Assembly: GCF_008123425.1 (NCBI RefSeq)
Contig: NZ_VSSS01000013.1
Location: 83,811-147,810 of the forward strand
Length of the DNA stretch: 64,000 nucleotides
Reading direction: 5' to 3'
DNA from: Bradyrhizobium rifense
GTDB taxonomy: Bacteria > Pseudomonadota > Alphaproteobacteria > Rhizobiales > Xanthobacteraceae
The notes below the pieces were generated by a model. It saw only the letters and a list, made by a program, of their open reading frames with translations. It was not told the DNA's origin and did not search any database. Both the position numbers and the translations under genes were made by a program. Positions 19,924 to 29,845 of this stretch are shown piece by piece (position 1 is the first letter of the stretch; the number at the start of each line of letters is the position of its first letter).

Positions 19924-19966
19924 CGCGCCTCATTTATGGTTAGCAAAGCGTTGAGATCGATGTCGC

Positions 19967-19990
19967 AGAACGGCAAAGCCGCCGTTCTTT
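19967..19990 (+). terminator. intrinsic terminator-like hairpin after SDR gene
   Basis: An 8-bp perfect stem (AGAACGGC / GCCGTTCT) with a 6-nt loop, followed by a short T run, 44 bp after the SDR stop. It fits a Rho-independent terminator ending the RraA-SDR transcript; the T tract is short, so efficiency is uncertain. Confidence 0.6.
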
Positions 19991-20136
19991 GAGCGCGCCG
20001 CACCGCTCCGCCGCATCGGCTGAACTTAACCTTTACGCGGCTTTAAGGGCGGCGCTCTAGGGTTTCCGATGCGGTTCGGGGTTGGACCGCGCCATCGGCC
20101 AGGACGGCCGTTGTTGCGTTCGCTTTGGAGACTCCC

Positions 20137-20910
20137 ATGGATATCATGACGGGCGCCGGCCTCGTGGCGGGCTTGATCGTCATCGCGACGATGGTGTTTC
20201 TGGGCGGCGATATCAGCATGTTCATGAGCGATCATGCTGCGATCATCATCTTCGGTGGATCGGCCGCGGCGACCATGATCCGCTTTCCGCTCTCGGCGCT
20301 GGCGCACGGCCTTCCGCTCGGCATGAAGTTCGCCTTTACGATGAGCCGGCTGTCGGCGCACGACCTGGTCGACGAGCTCGCCCGCATCGCCGAGATCGCC
20401 CGCAAGCAGGGCCCGGTCGGCCTGGAAAAGGTCGAGACCGACGAGCCCTTCCTCGCCAAGGGCATCCGCTACGTCGCCGACGGCTACGACCTCGATTTCA
20501 TCAGGGACAATCTAGAACGCGACCGCGACAATTTCCTGCTGCATCTCAACGAAGGCAGCAAGATCTACCGCGCCGTCGGCGACTGCGCGCCGGCATTCGG
20601 GATGATCGGAACGCTGATCGGCATGGTGCAGATGTTTTCGAACATGTCGGATCCCTCGAAGCTCGGCCCGTTCATGGCGACCGCCCTGCTGGCAACCCTC
20701 TATGGTGCGTTGGTCGCGAACCTGCTCTGCCTTCCGATCGCCGACAAGCTGCATGGCAAGCTGATCGACGAGGAAACCAATCGCACGCTGATCATCGACG
20801 GCATCCTTATGATCCGCGACTCCAAGAGCCCGACTTTGGTGCGCGAAATGCTGCTGGCCTATCTGCCCGAGAAGCATCGCCACGCCGAAGGCGAGCCGGT
20901 TCCGGCGTAA
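20137..20910 (+). CDS. MotA-type proton/sodium channel stator protein
   Basis: A 257-residue MotA/PomA-family protein. It has two N-terminal membrane helices, a cytoplasmic loop of about 100 residues with alternating charges, and two C-terminal helices with the family signature GMIGTLIGMVQMF and the region around Pro in CAPAFGMIG. With the downstream OmpA-family partner it would form an ion-driven stator. I chose ATG 20137 with TTGGAG upstream. No flagellar gene is nearby, so it may drive a flagellar motor from a distance or another motor. Confidence 0.85.
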   Translation: MDIMTGAGLVAGLIVIATMVFLGGDISMFMSDHAAIIIFGGSAAATMIRFPLSALAHGLPLGMKFAFTMSRLSAHDLVDELARIAEIARKQGPVGLEKVETDEPFLAKGIRYVADGYDLDFIRDNLERDRDNFLLHLNEGSKIYRAVGDCAPAFGMIGTLIGMVQMFSNMSDPSKLGPFMATALLATLYGALVANLLCLPIADKLHGKLIDEETNRTLIIDGILMIRDSKSPTLVREMLLAYLPEKHRHAEGEPVPA

Positions 20911-20933
20911 CGGCGGACGTCGGGATCTGACCG

Positions 20934-21761
20934 ATGGCAAAGAAAAAACGCGAGGAAGCACACGGCGGGCACGGCTGGTTCGTGACGTTCGCCGATCTGA
21001 TGGCGTTGCTGCTGGCGTTTTTCGTGATGCTGGTCGCATTCTCCACCCAGGACGCCAACAAGCTAAAGATCGTTGCAGGCTCAATGCGCGAGGCCTTCGG
21101 CGTCCAGAGCGAAGCGCGCTACGCCGGCATCATCGAATCCGACGGTCTGCCGACCCGCGCGCGTCTGAAGAACGTCGACCACATCCAGCCTGAGGAATCC
21201 TCCAACACGCCGACGCCGGACCAGGAGGATCGCGACAAGACGTCAGGTGCCAAGATCAAGGTCGACCGCAACTTCGCGCTCGCCGCGGCCTCGCTGCGCC
21301 AGGCGTTGCAGGACATGCCGGAACTGACCGAGATGTCCAAGCACATCATGTTCGAGGAGACCAAGCAGGGCCTCAATCTCGAGATCGTCGACCAGGACGG
21401 CCGCTCGATGTTCGCGGACGGCTCCAAGGTGCCCTACGACCGCACCCGTCGCCTGATCGAGAAGCTCGCGATCCCGCTGAAAGCAACCCCTCTGCGCGTC
21501 TCCATCGCCGGCCACACTGCAGCCGGCTTCGTGCCGACCCGCAGCGATTACGGCGCCTTCGACCTGTCGGCCGACCGCGCCAACGCGGTGCGCCAGATCC
21601 TCGAACGCGAGGGCCTGCCGCCGTCGCACATCTTCGCCGTCTCCGGCAAGGCGGACACCCAGCCGCTGTTCCCGGACGATCCGTCGCTGGCCGCGAACCG
21701 CCGCGTGACCATCACCTTGATGCGTGAAGATCCGCCGCTGCCGCCAAACTTGAAGCCCTGA
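20934..21761 (+). CDS. MotB/OmpA-family stator protein
   Basis: A 275-residue protein with a short cytoplasmic tail, one membrane helix carrying the ion-binding Asp (Asp21 in FADLMALL), a linker and a C-terminal OmpA-like peptidoglycan-binding domain (VSIAGHTAAG, DLSADRANAV, NRRVTI). The FADLM motif is closer to PomB/MotB of the FADLMxLL type than to E. coli MotB. It begins 23 bp after motA and forms a pair with it. Confidence 0.88.
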   Translation: MAKKKREEAHGGHGWFVTFADLMALLLAFFVMLVAFSTQDANKLKIVAGSMREAFGVQSEARYAGIIESDGLPTRARLKNVDHIQPEESSNTPTPDQEDRDKTSGAKIKVDRNFALAAASLRQALQDMPELTEMSKHIMFEETKQGLNLEIVDQDGRSMFADGSKVPYDRTRRLIEKLAIPLKATPLRVSIAGHTAAGFVPTRSDYGAFDLSADRANAVRQILEREGLPPSHIFAVSGKADTQPLFPDDPSLAANRRVTITLMREDPPLPPNLKP

Positions 21762-21935
21762 ACCTATTGCGCTACCATTTTACCTGAGGCTATTCGTCGC
21801 GAAGGCGATGAACGTGGCCACGCCGTCACAGCATCTCGCGCGGCGCCTGCTATGGTGGTGGGCCGATTGACAGGCGCGCCGGAAGCGTCAAAAGGCGCCG
21901 GATCAATTCCAGGGACGAAGCGTTTTTCCACCCTC

Positions 21936-23834
21936 ATGACCGCGAGCATCACATCGACCGAGACCCAGGAAGGGCCGGTCACCTCGGGCTTTTGGTCCCT
22001 CACGCTCGGGAGCATCGGTGTCGTTTTCGGCGACATCGGCACCTCGCCACTTTACGCGTTCCACGAGGCGGTTAGGGGTGCGGCCCATGGCGAGCCGGTC
22101 ACGCGGATCATGGTGCTCGGCGTGCTGTCGCTGATCCTGTGGGCGCTGCTGATCGTCGTCACCGCCAAATACGTGCTGCTGCTACTGCGCGCTGACAATA
22201 ACGGGGAGGGCGGGACGCTCTCGCTGATGGCGCTCGGCCAGCGCGCGCTGGGGCGGCGGAGCTGGTTCCTGCTCGCGCTCGGTGTGGTCGGCGCCTCCAT
22301 GTTCATCGGCGATTCCATGATCACGCCGGCGATCTCGGTGCTGTCGGCGGTCGACGGTCTCAAGCTCGCGACGCCGGCGTTTGAGCACTATGTCGTGCCG
22401 CTGACGGTGCTGATCCTGGTGCTGCTGTTCGCTGTCCAGAGCAAGGGGACCGCGCTGGTGGCCTCGGCCTTCGGGCCGGTGATGGTCATCTGGTTCACCA
22501 TCCTGGCGGTGCTGGGCGTCATTCACATCGCCGACGATCCGTCGGTGTTGGCTGCGATCAATCCCTATTATGCGTTCCAATTCCTGCTGTCGCACGGCAC
22601 GATCGGCCTGGTGACGCTCGGCGCGGTCTTCCTCGCCGTGACCGGTGGCGAGGCGCTCTATGCCGACCTCGGCCATTTCGGCCGCAAGCCGATCCAGTCG
22701 GCCTGGATGTTTTTCGTGCTGCCGTCGCTGCTGATCAATTATTTTGGGCAGGGCGCACTGGTGTTGTCCGATCCAAGCGCGATTGAGCATTCCTTCTATC
22801 GCATGGTGCCCGAGCATCTGGTGCTGCCGCTGGTCGGGCTTGCAACCGCAGCCACTGTGATCGCGAGCCAGGCGGTGATCACCGGCGCCTATTCGCTGGT
22901 CTATCAGGCGGTGCAGCTTGGTCTGCTGCCGCGCTTCGAGGTGCGCTACACTTCCGAAACCCATGCCGGCCAGATCTATCTGCCGCGCGTCAACCGGCTG
23001 CTGCTGATCGGCGTAATGCTGCTGGTGCTGTTATTCCACACGCCCAGCAATCTGGCTTCGGCCTATGGTATCGCCGTCTCCACCACCATGGTCGCCGACG
23101 GCATCATGGGTTTTGTGGTGATCTGGAAATTGTGGAACTGGAAAGCCGCGACTGCGGCGGTTGTGATCCTGCCCTTCGTCATGGTCGACATGACCTTCTT
23201 CAGCGCCAATTTGCTGAAGCTGCTCGAAGGCGCCTGGGTGCCGCTGCTGTTCGGTGCCGCGATGGCTGGGACGATCTGGACCTGGCGGCGGGGTTCGGGA
23301 ATCCTGATTCAGAAGACGCGCCGGATCGAGGTGCCGCTGGACGATCTGATCCGCAGCCTGGAGAAGCGGCCGCCGCACATCGTCAAAGGCACGGCGGTGT
23401 TTTTGACCAGCGATCCCGCCTTCGTGCCGACCGCGCTGTTGCACAATCTCAAGCACAACAAGGTGCTGCACGAGCACAACGTGATCCTGACCATCGAGAC
23501 CGCTCACACGCCGCGGGTCGATCTCTCCGAGCGCTTCAAGATGGAGAAGATCAGCGAGAAATTCTCCAAGGTGCGCTTGCGCTTCGGCTTCATGGAGCAG
23601 CCGAACGTGCCCAAGGCGCTCGCGATCGCGCGCAAGCAGGGTTGGCAGTTCGACATCATGTCGACGTCGTTCTTCGTGTCACGGCGCTCGCTCAAGGCGT
23701 CGGCGCAGTCGGGCATGCCGCTCTGGCAGGACCACCTGTTCATCGCGCTCAGCCGCTCGGCTAATGACGCCACAGACTATTTCCAGATTCCGACCGGGCG
23801 GGTGGTTGAAGTTGGAACCCAAGTCACCATCTGA
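21936..23834 (+). CDS. kup: KUP-type potassium uptake transporter, copy 1
   Basis: A 632-residue potassium:proton symporter of the KUP/HAK family with about twelve membrane helices and a cytoplasmic C-terminal domain. Signature segments include [27 protein letters not shown] and the near-C-terminal [13 protein letters not shown] chose ATG 21936; the upstream in-frame codons to 21852 add a polar stretch absent from the second copy. A paralogue follows in tandem. Confidence 0.93.
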   Translation: MTASITSTETQEGPVTSGFWSLTLGSIGVVFGDIGTSPLYAFHEAVRGAAHGEPVTRIMVLGVLSLILWALLIVVTAKYVLLLLRADNNGEGGTLSLMALGQRALGRRSWFLLALGVVGASMFIGDSMITPAISVLSAVDGLKLATPAFEHYVVPLTVLILVLLFAVQSKGTALVASAFGPVMVIWFTILAVLGVIHIADDPSVLAAINPYYAFQFLLSHGTIGLVTLGAVFLAVTGGEALYADLGHFGRKPIQSAWMFFVLPSLLINYFGQGALVLSDPSAIEHSFYRMVPEHLVLPLVGLATAATVIASQAVITGAYSLVYQAVQLGLLPRFEVRYTSETHAGQIYLPRVNRLLLIGVMLLVLLFHTPSNLASAYGIAVSTTMVADGIMGFVVIWKLWNWKAATAAVVILPFVMVDMTFFSANLLKLLEGAWVPLLFGAAMAGTIWTWRRGSGILIQKTRRIEVPLDDLIRSLEKRPPHIVKGTAVFLTSDPAFVPTALLHNLKHNKVLHEHNVILTIETAHTPRVDLSERFKMEKISEKFSKVRLRFGFMEQPNVPKALAIARKQGWQFDIMSTSFFVSRRSLKASAQSGMPLWQDHLFIALSRSANDATDYFQIPTGRVVEVGTQVTI

Positions 23835-23989
23835 ACCTTCCATTGGGACGCAATTGGCGGACCCATGCGGATTTTGCATGCCAAGGGCCCAGAATCGGGC
23901 TAGGCTATGCCGGCAGCGCAGGACTATAAGCCGCGCGCGCTCCTCCGCCGTTGTGCAGTGAAGCATTTTAGAGGCCACCAGGCTCTCCC

Positions 23990-25918
23990 ATGACAAGTGA
24001 CGTAGTAGTTCCCGCCCCGGAAACGGCGGCGGCCAATGGGCATGGCGATGCCCACACCACCGCCGGTTTCGGTGCGCTGACGCTCGGCAGCATCGGCGTG
24101 GTCTATGGCGACATCGGCACCAGCCCGCTCTACGCGTTCCGCGAGGCGGTGATAGCGGCCTCAGGCGCTGAAGGCGCGCCGACGTCGGCGGCTGTTCTCG
24201 GCGTGGTGTCCCTGATCCTGTGGGCGCTCATCGTCGTGGTGACGCTCAAATACGTGGTGATCCTGCTCCGCGCCGACAACAACGGCGAGGGCGGTACGCT
24301 GGCCTTGATGGCGCTGGCCCAGCGCGCGGTCGGCACCGGTGGGGCGACCATCGTCCTGCTCGGCATCATCTCCGGCGCCCTGTTCTACGGCGATGCCGTG
24401 ATCACGCCGGCGGTCTCGGTGCTGTCGGCCCTCGAAGGCATGAAGGACGTCACGCTGCGGTTCGAGCCCTACATCGTTCCGCTGACGGTGCTGATCCTGG
24501 TGTTCCTGTTTGCGGTGCAGTCGCGCGGCACCGCCCGCGTCGCGGCGTTCTTCGGACCCGTGATGTGCGTCTGGTTTGCGGTGATCGCGATCGCTGCGAT
24601 CCATCCGATCATCGCGCAACCGCAGGTGCTGCTCGCGCTGAATCCGTTCTACGCCGTGTCCTTCATGTTCCACCACGGCATCATCGGCTTCGTGACGCTC
24701 GGTGCCGTGTTCCTAGCTGTCACCGGCGCCGAGGCGCTCTATGCCGACCTCGGCCATTTCGGCAAGCGGCCGATCCAGACCGCCTGGCTGTTCATCGTGC
24801 TGCCATCGCTGGCGCTGAATTATCTGGGGCAGGGCGCTCTCGTCCTCGGCGATCCCGGCGCGATCGAGAGCCCGTTCTTCCAGCTCTTCCCGCAAGGCAT
24901 TATTCGCGGCTGCATGGTCGTGCTGGCCACGGCCGCCACGGTCATCGCGAGTCAGGCCGTCATCACCGGCGCCTATTCGCTGACACGGCAGGCGATCCAG
25001 CTCGGGCTGCTGCCCCGATTCGAAATTCGTCATACGTCTGAAGCCCATTCCGGCCAGATCTTCATCCCGCGCATCAACCAGTTGCTGCTGGTTGCGGTGA
25101 TCATGATGGTGCTGCTGTTCCGCTCCTCCAGCGCGCTCGCCTCCGCCTACGGCATCTCCGTGACCGGCACGATGGTCGTCACCGGGATGATGGGCTTTGT
25201 CGTGATCTGGAAGGCCTGGAAGTGGTCACCGCTGTGGGCTGCCGCGCTGATCGCGCCGTTCCTGTTCCTCGACCTGACCTTCCTGGCCGCCAATTTGCTC
25301 AAGGTGTTCGAGGGCGGCTGGGTGCCGTTGGCGCTCGGTGCGCTCATGATCCTCATGATGTACACGTGGCGGCGCGGCAGCCGGCTCTTGTTCGAGAAGT
25401 CGCGCAAGCTCGAATTCCCGCTCGCCGACCTCGTGGCGATGCTGGAGAAGCGGCCGCCGCAGCGGGTGCCTGGTACGGCCGTGTTCCTGACCAGCGATCC
25501 CTTGAGCGCGCCGACCGCGCTGATGCATAGTCTGAAACACTACAAAGTGCTTCACGAGAAGAATGTCATTCTCACCATCGAGACCGCGCAGACCCCGCGC
25601 ATCGATCCGGCCGAGCGGGTGAAGCTGGAGCAGATCAGCCCGACCTTCTCCAAGGTGACGCTGAAGTTCGGCTTCATGGAATCGCCCAACGTGCCGAAGG
25701 CCCTCGCCATCGCCCGCAAGCTGGGCTGGCAGTTCGACATCATGTCGACCTCGTTCTTCCTGTCGCGGAGGGCGCTCAAGCCAGCCGCCCATTCCGGCAT
25801 GCCGCGCTGGCAGGACCGGCTGTTCATCTCGCTCAGCCGCTCCGCCAACGATGCCACCGACTATTTCCAGATCCCCTCTGGCCGCGTCGTCGAGGTCGGT
25901 ACGCAGGTGACGATCTAG
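23990..25918 (+). CDS. kup: KUP-type potassium uptake transporter, copy 2
   Basis: A 642-residue KUP-family transporter, clearly paralogous to the gene immediately upstream over its whole length ([41 protein letters not shown] and an identical C-terminal [10 protein letters not shown]). The two genes are in the same orientation, 155 bp apart, consistent with an old tandem duplication. Bradyrhizobium genomes often carry two kup genes. Confidence 0.93.
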   Translation: MTSDVVVPAPETAAANGHGDAHTTAGFGALTLGSIGVVYGDIGTSPLYAFREAVIAASGAEGAPTSAAVLGVVSLILWALIVVVTLKYVVILLRADNNGEGGTLALMALAQRAVGTGGATIVLLGIISGALFYGDAVITPAVSVLSALEGMKDVTLRFEPYIVPLTVLILVFLFAVQSRGTARVAAFFGPVMCVWFAVIAIAAIHPIIAQPQVLLALNPFYAVSFMFHHGIIGFVTLGAVFLAVTGAEALYADLGHFGKRPIQTAWLFIVLPSLALNYLGQGALVLGDPGAIESPFFQLFPQGIIRGCMVVLATAATVIASQAVITGAYSLTRQAIQLGLLPRFEIRHTSEAHSGQIFIPRINQLLLVAVIMMVLLFRSSSALASAYGISVTGTMVVTGMMGFVVIWKAWKWSPLWAAALIAPFLFLDLTFLAANLLKVFEGGWVPLALGALMILMMYTWRRGSRLLFEKSRKLEFPLADLVAMLEKRPPQRVPGTAVFLTSDPLSAPTALMHSLKHYKVLHEKNVILTIETAQTPRIDPAERVKLEQISPTFSKVTLKFGFMESPNVPKALAIARKLGWQFDIMSTSFFLSRRALKPAAHSGMPRWQDRLFISLSRSANDATDYFQIPSGRVVEVGTQVTI

Positions 25919-26079
25919 GGCCGGGATTCAAAGCGCACTTCAAGTCGCTGCGATTTAGCTTTAACTTGCGCAAGGCAGCTCAAGCCTTTGTAGCGCTTGA
26001 TTTTCGATGCCTGAGAGGCGAGGTTGCCCGCCGGCCGGGATCGCCCCGGCGAGCGCGCCCTGCGACGTTGGAGGATGAT

Positions 26080-26406
26080 GTGGCAAATCAAGTACAGGAT
26101 CTGACCCCCGAGGAGGTTTCCAAGGGTGTCGCGGAGGGCCGCTATCTGCTCGTCGACGTCCGTGAGCCGAATGAGGTCGAGGTCGAGGCTTATCCTTACG
26201 GCGTGGTCGTGCCGCTCTCGACCTTTGATCCCAAGGCGATCCCCGACCCGCAAGGCAAGGAGGTCGTGTTCGCCTGCCGCTCGGGCAAGCGCTCGGTGAC
26301 GGCCTCGCTCGCCGCCCAGGCTGCGGGCCTGCCTTACGACAAGCATCTGGCCGGCGGCATGCTCGGCTGGAAGGCGGCGGGTCTCCCCAGCAGGGTTGGT
26401 GGCTAA
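26080..26406 (+). CDS. rhodanese-like sulfurtransferase
   Basis: A 108-residue single-domain rhodanese. The active-site loop is CRSGKRS with Cys66, and the fold begins with DLTPEEV and LLVDVREPNE. The GTG start at 26080 has a good GGAGG upstream and gives the normal family length; longer in-frame codons to 25966 are rejected. It probably transfers sulfane sulfur or serves as a sulfur carrier. The aminotransferase starts 7 bp after its stop. Confidence 0.87.
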   Translation: MANQVQDLTPEEVSKGVAEGRYLLVDVREPNEVEVEAYPYGVVVPLSTFDPKAIPDPQGKEVVFACRSGKRSVTASLAAQAAGLPYDKHLAGGMLGWKAAGLPSRVGG

Positions 26407-26413
26407 CGTCGCG

Positions 26414-27592
26414 ATGACCAAGAGCTCTTCGCTGAACAAGGTCTTCGCCGACCTTCCCGTCACCATCTTCGAGGCGATGTCGCAGGCCGCGCGCGACAAC
26501 AACGCCATCAATCTCGGCCAGGGCTTTCCCGACGATCCCGGCCCCGAGGACATCCGCCGCGCCGCGGCCGACGCCTCGCTCAACGGCTACAACCAGTATC
26601 CGTCGATGATGGGCATCCCGGAGCTGCGCCAGGCGATCGCGACCCATTACGGCCATTGGCACGGCCTCAAGCTCGATCCGATGAGCGAGGTGATGGTGAC
26701 CTCCGGCGGCACCGAGGCGCTGACCTCGGCGATCCTGTCGGTGGTGCAGCCCGGCGACGAGGTGGTCTGCTTCCAGCCGGTCTATGATTCCTACCTGCCG
26801 ATCATCCGCCAGGCCGGCGGCATTCCGCGTCTCGTCCGGCTCGAGCCGCCGCACTGGCGACTGAATGAGGACATGCTGAAAAGCGTCTTCAATTCAAAGA
26901 CCAAGGCGGTTCTGTTCAACAACCCCTTGAATCCCTCCGCGGTGGTCTATCCGCGCGAGGACCTTGAGCTGCTGGCGCGCTACTGCCAGGAGTTCGACGT
27001 CATCGCAATCTGCGACGAGGTCTGGGAGCACGTCACGTTCGACGAGCACAGGCACATCCCGCTGATCACCATTCCCGGCATGCGCGAGCGCACCATCAAG
27101 GTCGGCTCGGCCGGCAAGATCTTCTCGCTGACGGGCTGGAAGATCGGCTTCGTCTGCGCCGCGCCGCCGCTGTTGCGCGTCGCCGCGAAGGTGCACCAGT
27201 TCCTGACCTTCACGACCGCGCCGAACCTCCAGGCCGCCGTCGCCTACGGCCTCGGCAAGCCCGACGAGTACTTCCTGTCGATGCGGAAGGATCTGACGCG
27301 GAGCAGGGACCGCCTGACCAGGGGGCTGGAGAGCCTCGGCTTCCCCGTGCTGAAATCGCAGGGCACCTACTTCCTCACCGTCGACCTGTCGCCGCTCGGG
27401 CTCAACGAGAGCGATGCCGAATTCTGCTGGCGGATCGTGAAGGACTACAAGGTCGCCGCGATCCCGGTCTCGGCGTTCTACGAGCAGGACCCGGTGACCT
27501 CGGTGGTCCGCTTCTGCTTTGCCAAGAAGGACCAGACGCTGGACACCGCGCTGGAGCGGCTGTCGGACGCGGTGCGCGGACGCAAGAGGTAG
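26414..27592 (+). CDS. class I/II PLP-dependent aminotransferase
   Basis: A 392-residue fold-type I aminotransferase. The PLP Schiff-base Lys is Lys235 in SAGKIFSLTGWKIG, with NNPLNPSA, CDEVWEH and the C-terminal substrate Arg in SVVRFCFAKK. It best fits the methionine/kynurenine-type group (YbdL-like) that uses 2-oxo acids such as oxoglutarate. The exact substrate is not fixed by sequence. It is likely co-transcribed with the rhodanese; the PotF-like gene follows 6 bp later. Confidence 0.85.
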   Translation: MTKSSSLNKVFADLPVTIFEAMSQAARDNNAINLGQGFPDDPGPEDIRRAAADASLNGYNQYPSMMGIPELRQAIATHYGHWHGLKLDPMSEVMVTSGGTEALTSAILSVVQPGDEVVCFQPVYDSYLPIIRQAGGIPRLVRLEPPHWRLNEDMLKSVFNSKTKAVLFNNPLNPSAVVYPREDLELLARYCQEFDVIAICDEVWEHVTFDEHRHIPLITIPGMRERTIKVGSAGKIFSLTGWKIGFVCAAPPLLRVAAKVHQFLTFTTAPNLQAAVAYGLGKPDEYFLSMRKDLTRSRDRLTRGLESLGFPVLKSQGTYFLTVDLSPLGLNESDAEFCWRIVKDYKVAAIPVSAFYEQDPVTSVVRFCFAKKDQTLDTALERLSDAVRGRKR

Positions 27593-27598
27593 ACCGAG

Positions 27599-28711
27599 AT
27601 GACGAATGTCAGCCGCTTCAGGCTTTGCCTTGGTTTTGCAATCGCCGCAGCGCTGACGATGCTTTCGCCTCCCGCAGGCGCCGAGGAGCGCGTCGTCAAC
27701 TTCTACAACTGGTCGAACTACATGGCGCCCGACGTCCTCGAGGCCTTCACCAAGGAGACCGGCATCAAGGTGGTCTACGACACCTTCGACGCCAACGAGA
27801 CGCTGGAGACGCGCCTGATGGCCGGCAAGTCCGGCTACGACGTCGTGGTGCCCACCGCCTATTTCCTGCAGCGCCAGATCAAGGCGAACATCTTTCAGAA
27901 GCTCGACAAGTCGAAGCTGCCGAACCTCGCCAACGCCTGGCCGATGGTGACCAAAAATCTCGCGACCTACGATCCCGGCAACGACTTTGCCGCGAACTAC
28001 ATGTGGGGCACGACGGGCATCGGCTACAACGTCGCCAAGGTGAAGCAGATCCTCGGGCCGGACGCCAAGATCGACAGCTGGGACATCGTCTTCAAGCCGG
28101 AGAACCTCGCGAAGTTCAAAGACTGCGGCGTCCACATGCTCGATTCCGCCGACGACATCTTTCCGGCGGCGCTGAGCTATCTCGGGCTCGATCCGAACTC
28201 GACCAAGCAGGCCGATCTGGAGAAAGCCGCCGACATCGTCGCCAAGGTCCGTCCCTCCGTGCGAAAATTTCACTCGTCCGAATATCTGAGCGCGCTCGCG
28301 ACCGGCGAGATCTGCTTCGTGGTCGGCTGGTCCGGAGACATCATGCAGGCGCGCGCCCGCGCCGCGGAAGCCAAGGGTGGCATCGAGATCGGCTATGCCA
28401 TTCCGAAGGAGGGCGCGCAGATGTTCTTCGACAATCTGGCGATCCCCGCGGATGCCAGGAACGTCAAGGAAGCCTACGAGCTGATCAACTATCTCTACCG
28501 TCCCGACGTCGCCGCCAAGAACTCGGACTTCCTGTCCTACGCCAACGGCAACCTCGCCAGCCAGAAGCTGGTCGATCCGAAAATTTTGAACGACAAGAAC
28601 ATCTATCCGGACGACGCCACGCTCGCAAAGCTGTTCGTCATCACCGCCCGCGATCCCGCCACCCAGCGCGTCATCAACCGGCTCTGGACCAAGGTGAAGA
28701 CGGGGCGGTAG
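27599..28711 (+). CDS. PotF-like polyamine-binding periplasmic protein
   Basis: A 370-residue extracellular binding protein with a signal peptide (cleavage after PAGA). Polyamine-type residues include NFYNWSNYMAP near the N-terminus, YMWGTTGIGYN and FIPxxG-like segments; it resembles PotF (putrescine). Its only neighbours are an aminotransferase and rhodanese: no polyamine permease or ATPase genes are adjacent, so it is an orphan binding protein here. A terminator-like hairpin follows. Confidence 0.88.
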   Translation: MTNVSRFRLCLGFAIAAALTMLSPPAGAEERVVNFYNWSNYMAPDVLEAFTKETGIKVVYDTFDANETLETRLMAGKSGYDVVVPTAYFLQRQIKANIFQKLDKSKLPNLANAWPMVTKNLATYDPGNDFAANYMWGTTGIGYNVAKVKQILGPDAKIDSWDIVFKPENLAKFKDCGVHMLDSADDIFPAALSYLGLDPNSTKQADLEKAADIVAKVRPSVRKFHSSEYLSALATGEICFVVGWSGDIMQARARAAEAKGGIEIGYAIPKEGAQMFFDNLAIPADARNVKEAYELINYLYRPDVAAKNSDFLSYANGNLASQKLVDPKILNDKNIYPDDATLAKLFVITARDPATQRVINRLWTKVKTGR

Positions 28712-28713
28712 TC

Positions 28714-28736
28714 GTTTCCGGGATCGCCCCGGAAAC
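28714..28736 (+). terminator. hairpin terminator-like element after potF-like gene
   Basis: A perfect 9-bp stem (GTTTCCGGG / CCCGGAAAC) with a 5-nt loop, starting 3 bp after the stop and followed by AATTT. It probably ends the rhodanese-aminotransferase-PotF transcript, though the U run is weak. Confidence 0.6.
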
Positions 28737-28980
28737 AATTTCCGCAAAACAACCCCATGCACAGTAGAACCGCGACCTTCGCATTGGCGGCGGTGACGAC
28801 GCTTAAGTCGAACTGGGGCCTGGTTGAATCGACCCACTGGCGAAAAAGACTCGCGGCACCTCGTGCGCTGCACGAAGTGAGCCGTCGGGCACGCCGCTGA
28901 ATCGGGCTTGGGTTATTTGACACGTCGGGCAAAACAGGAGCAGAAGACTATCCTGCCGCCTTCCCGAACCAAGCACGACG

Positions 28981-29499
28981 ATGATGCACATGGCGGTGCC
29001 AATACCCCTCGAACCAAATTGGACAATTCGGCCGTTCCGGCCTGGCGACGGGCCTGTGGTCCGGCGGCTCATCGAGTCCGTCTGGCGTGAGCATTTTCAC
29101 GATCACCCGGACTCCTTCGTCCGGGACTTCATCTATTCGCGTCTGTCGGACGTCGACAACGCGGACACCGTCTACGCTGATCGGGCTCTCTTTTTGTGCG
29201 CGATGGCCGAAGACGCAATCATCGGTACCGGCGCAATCAAGCGGTTCGACGATCGAGAGTGCGAGATGGTTCGCATGTTTGTTGCCCCAATCTACCGAGG
29301 CCGCGGAATCGCACGGACGATTGCCGATGAACTCATCACCTTTGCAAGGAGTGCGGGATACGATCGCATCCGCTTGTCCAGCAACAGCGCACTGACGGCC
29401 TCGCATCGACTTTACGAAAGGATGGGCTTCCAGCGCACGGCCTCATGGGACCCAGGCGGCGAGGCTCACTCAAATTATTACGCGCTCGGGATATGTTGA
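28981..29499 (+). CDS. GNAT-family N-acetyltransferase
   Basis: A 172-residue GNAT protein. The acetyl-CoA loop is in MFVAPIYRGRGIARTIADEL (RGRGIA) and the C-terminal LYERMGFQ motif is typical of ribosomal/small-molecule acetyltransferases. Substrate unknown. ATGs at 28981, 28984 and 28990 are all possible starts. It is transcribed alone, downstream of a 270-bp non-coding gap. Confidence 0.82.
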   Translation: MMHMAVPIPLEPNWTIRPFRPGDGPVVRRLIESVWREHFHDHPDSFVRDFIYSRLSDVDNADTVYADRALFLCAMAEDAIIGTGAIKRFDDRECEMVRMFVAPIYRGRGIARTIADELITFARSAGYDRIRLSSNSALTASHRLYERMGFQRTASWDPGGEAHSNYYALGIC

Positions 29500-29845
29500 A
29501 GAATGAAGAGCGTCTCAGCAGGCACGATACCCGAGCGCTTCTGGCCGCCGATGAAGAACGCAAGTCCGGTTTGTATCGCAGCCTGGGAACGCATCGTTCA
29601 GGCCGAGGCCGACGCAGGCTTGCCGGAGCAATGAAGGCGGCAGAGTGTTTGCGCTATCGCCGCCTTCGATGCGCGATGCATATGTCTCGAAAGCATGTGA
29701 GCGGTAACGTTGTCGTTATCGTACTGTAACGATCGATAAATACGTCAGGTACGGGGATGGCATCAGACAGTCCGAGCGCGTCCTCACCTGTGTGCAGCAG
29801 CAGCGCCGGGTGGATTCCGCACGCCAGGTTCTGGAGCCTATTTAG
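29500..29845. other. 346-bp region without a confident gene
   Basis: Between the GNAT gene and the PAP2-type gene. A 43-codon open frame at 29503-29634 is the only coding candidate (see findings). The distal part holds alternating GTTATCGTACTGTAACGATC-like sequence near 29712-29735, a plausible promoter/operator area for the downstream secreted protein, but no clear -35/-10 pair. Confidence 0.35.

Noticed and set aside
26894..28873. 659-codon open frame on the minus strand
   Set aside because: Antisense shadow of the aminotransferase and PotF-like genes with no recognisable motif.
29493..29729. Arg-rich 79-codon frame after the GNAT gene
   Set aside because: Composition is that of a shadow frame (many Arg and His); the 43-codon frame on the same bases is more protein-like.
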